Source: DASSUW01 sp963844205
Lineage (GTDB): Bacteria; Actinomycetota; Thermoleophilia; Solirubrobacterales; Solirubrobacteraceae
Assembly: GCA_963844205.1 (NCBI GenBank)
Contig: CAWJNK010000014.1
Span: 1,364,001 to 1,428,000, forward strand
Length of the DNA: 64,000 nt
Direction of reading: 5' to 3'
The notes under the pieces are model-generated. The model had not been told where the DNA came from. It did not search any database and worked only from the letters and a program-made list of their open reading frames with translations. The position numbers were made by a program, and so were the translations under genes. Positions 62,189-64,000 of this stretch are shown one piece after another (position 1 is the first letter of the stretch; every line of letters begins with the position of its first letter).

Positions 62189-63868
62189 ATGTCCGGCCGC
62201 TACGCGCTGATCGTCGCCACCGACACCTACGAGGACCCGAAGCTCCGCCAGCTCAGGACCCCGGCGCTGGACGCCGACTCGCTCGCCGGGGTGCTCCGCG
62301 ACGATGCGATCGGCGGCTTCGACGTCGACCTCTCGGTCAACGAGCCCGAGCACCGGCTGCGGCGCCGGATCGCCACGTTCTTCGGCGACCGCCTGCGTGA
62401 GGACCTCCTGCTCCTGCACTTCTCGTGCCACGGCGTGAAGGACGACAGCGGCCAGCTCTACTTCGCGGCCGCGGACACCGCCGTGGCGCAGCTCGACGCC
62501 TCCGCGGTCTCGGCCGAGTTCCTCAGCCGGCAGATGAGCCGCAGCCGGTCGCAGAAGATCGTTGTCCTGCTCGATTGCTGCTACAGCGGCGCGATCGCGC
62601 GAGGGCTGCGCTTCCGCGGGGGCGACAAGATCGACGTCGACGAGAACCTCGGCGGGACGGGGCGGGTGATCATGACGGCGTCGAGCGCGATGGAGTACGC
62701 GTTCGAGGGCGACGAGCTGTCCGGCGAGGGGCAGCCCTCCGTGTTCACCAGCGCGGTGGTCAAGGGACTCCAGACCGGCGAGGCGGATCGCGACCAGGAC
62801 CACCGGATCTCCGTCCGGGAGCTGTACGAGTACGTGTGCGACGAGGTTCAGGAGATCACGCCGAACCAGCGGCCGAACCTGCTGAGCCACCTCGAGGGCG
62901 AGCTCTACATCGCGCGCAGCTCGTTCGTCGCGCCGGTGGCGCCCGGCGAGCTCGCGCCCGAGCTGCATGCGGCGCTCGAGAACGGGCTGCCGACCGTGCG
63001 CGCAGGCGCCGTGGCCGAGCTCGCCCGGCTGCTCGCGGGCAGCGACCGCGCGATGGCCGAGGCCGCGCGCCTCGCGTTGACCGACCTCGTCGACGACGAC
63101 AGCCGCCGCGTGTCGCAGGCCGCCGAGCGGGCGCTCGCCGAGGACACCGTCCCCGTGGCTGCGGTGACGGCGGTCGAGCCGCCCGAGGTCGCCGGCCCGG
63201 CCCCGGCGGCGCCGGCCGAGGTCGCGCCCCCTGAGGTCAGCGGCCCAGCTCCGTCGGCGCCCGCGCGGGAGCCGGCCACGCGCCGTTCGAGGCTTCCGGC
63301 GTGGCTCCGCCTGTGGCTGGCGGCGGTCGGCGCGGCGCTGCTCGTGCTCACCGCCCTCTGGCTCCCGGCCCGCGGAATCAGCGGGGCAAGCGTGCCGCTC
63401 GACATCCTGCGCTGCGGCCTGCTCGGGGCCGCGATGGCGGCGGCCGTCGTAGCGGCGACGCGCGGCCGCCGGCGCGCCGTGGCGCTCGCCGCGCTCGTCG
63501 GCCTCGCCGCGGCCGTGGCCGCTCCGCTCACGATTGCCTACGACGACCTGGAGGGCGTCGTCCCGATCGCCCAGTTCGCGCTGATCGGCTCGGCGGCCGC
63601 GCTCGGCGCGGCGTTCACGCTCGGGGGGAAGGCTGCCGCCCGGGTCGCGGTGGCCGGCCTCGCCGGCGGCGCGGTCGGCGGCGCGATCGGCCTGACGCCC
63701 GGCGGGCGGGACCTGTACGAGGTCATCTCCGGCTACGACGAGTACGACGTCTGGCGCACGCAGCTCGGGTACTTCAAGTGGATCTTGCCGCAGCTCGCCG
63801 CCTGCGCGGTCATCGCGCTCGCCGTCGCGCTCGCGCGACTTCGCGTCACCCGCGCGACACCCGGGTAG
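62189..63868 (+). CDS. Membrane-anchored caspase-like (C14) protein
   Basis: A 559-residue protein. The N-terminal ~235 residues are a caspase/metacaspase p20-like domain starting RYALIVATDTYEDPKLRQLR, with His81 in HFSCHGV and Cys130-Cys131 in LLDCCYSG; Cys131 fits the DxCxSG pattern. HEAT-like helices (~255-315) precede an Ala/Pro/Val-rich linker (~320-360). About five hydrophobic segments follow (from WLRLWLAAVGAALLVLTALWL to LAACAVIALAVALARL). The protease should face the cytoplasm. A signalling or cell-death role is inferred from the family. No Shine-Dalgarno or clear -10 is seen. Confidence 0.88.
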   Translation: MSGRYALIVATDTYEDPKLRQLRTPALDADSLAGVLRDDAIGGFDVDLSVNEPEHRLRRRIATFFGDRLREDLLLLHFSCHGVKDDSGQLYFAAADTAVAQLDASAVSAEFLSRQMSRSRSQKIVVLLDCCYSGAIARGLRFRGGDKIDVDENLGGTGRVIMTASSAMEYAFEGDELSGEGQPSVFTSAVVKGLQTGEADRDQDHRISVRELYEYVCDEVQEITPNQRPNLLSHLEGELYIARSSFVAPVAPGELAPELHAALENGLPTVRAGAVAELARLLAGSDRAMAEAARLALTDLVDDDSRRVSQAAERALAEDTVPVAAVTAVEPPEVAGPAPAAPAEVAPPEVSGPAPSAPAREPATRRSRLPAWLRLWLAAVGAALLVLTALWLPARGISGASVPLDILRCGLLGAAMAAAVVAATRGRRRAVALAALVGLAAAVAAPLTIAYDDLEGVVPIAQFALIGSAAALGAAFTLGGKAAARVAVAGLAGGAVGGAIGLTPGGRDLYEVISGYDEYDVWRTQLGYFKWILPQLAACAVIALAVALARLRVTRATPG

Positions 63869-63881
63869 CCTCCCGGACGCG

Positions 63882-64000
63882 ATGACCGAGAAGCGGCTCG
63901 CGGTGATCGACCTCGGGTCGAACTCGTTCCGCCTCGTGGAGTTCACGTGGGTGCCCGACCAGTGGTGGAAGCGCACCGACGAGATCCACGAGGCCGTCCG
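63882..64000 (+). CDS. Ppx/GppA phosphatase, 5' part
   Basis: The first ~39 residues of a gene that runs off the right edge. The opening MTEKRLAVIDLGSNSFRLVE is the phosphate-1 motif of the exopolyphosphatase/guanosine pentaphosphate phosphatase family, which degrades polyphosphate or pppGpp. The ATG lies ten bases after TAGCCT (63866-63871), which includes the upstream stop codon. Confidence 0.9.
   Translation, partial: MTEKRLAVIDLGSNSFRLVEFTWVPDQWWKRTDEIHEAV

Noticed and set aside
48096..64000. A gene cluster for a defence system around the caspase-like protein
   Set aside because: The neighbours are peptidase, glyoxalase, kinase and phosphatase genes with ordinary homologues; no nuclease, sensor or reverse transcriptase is adjacent.

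Overview
The window is very GC-rich with dense gene packing, many GTG starts, 4-base stop/start overlaps (GTGA, ATGA) and short upstream regions. This fits an actinobacterium. The mix of a ThyX-type protein, LytS/LytT-controlled solute symporters, an orphan Hcp-like tube protein and large LuxR-ATPase regulators suggests the Thermoleophilia (Solirubrobacterales), but that placement is inference and no rRNA or tRNA is present to confirm it. I see no CRISPR array, insertion sequence or prophage. Almost everything is chromosomal housekeeping or accessory metabolism.

Layout. 1-5.4 kb: 3' end of a ThyX-like gene, a palindromic repeat, a transglutaminase-type membrane protease coupled to an acyl-CoA synthetase, and a DUF1707 protein. 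5.4-14.3 kb: a short-chain-acid block with a 3-hydroxybutyrate-dehydrogenase-like SDR, acetyl-CoA synthetase, an ActP-type symporter with its DUF485 partner and, divergently, a LytS-type kinase, LytTR regulator, small membrane protein and second symporter. 14.3-25.7 kb: LuxR-ATPase regulator, CBS protein, several membrane and small proteins, Fpg/Nei glycosylase, Bcp peroxiredoxin, M20 peptidase, MFS exporter, SixA phosphatase and PRC-barrel protein. 25.8-32.9 kb: a second palindromic repeat, a secreted glycosidase, an APH-like kinase, Hcp-like protein plus methyltransferase, and two glycosyltransferases. 32.9-41.6 kb: aldehyde dehydrogenase, cyclophilin, DeaD helicase, quinone oxidoreductase, PfkB kinase, a decayed methyltransferase, dCTP deaminase and citrate synthase, with a second repeat family. 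41.6-49.7 kb: GNAT, two c-di-GMP proteins separated by a perfect inverted repeat, a subtilisin-inhibitor-like lipoprotein, a YgjP-type metallohydrolase and a secreted LVIVD protein. 49.7-64 kb: MetF, metallo-beta-lactamase proteins, M29 aminopeptidase, NarL regulator, methionine aminopeptidase, pyruvate kinase, ABC1 kinase, M28 peptidase, a membrane-anchored caspase-like protein and the start of a Ppx/GppA gene.

The strongest non-coding signal is promoter architecture. About 27 genes carry a TANNNT hexamer 6-11 bases before the start codon, as expected for leaderless mRNAs, and this corrects several starts. At four divergent pairs the two -10 hexamers overlap on a shared TA, so ten bases appear to drive both genes; in three of these the start codons are only 24-25 bases apart.

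Two families of composite palindromic repeats (774-890 and 25799-25987; 36513-36565 and 40056-40221), a 71-bp perfect inverted repeat at 44266, a probable CTG start at 29048, and tail-to-tail genes sharing palindromic stop codons (CTAG, TTAA) are the other notable structures.
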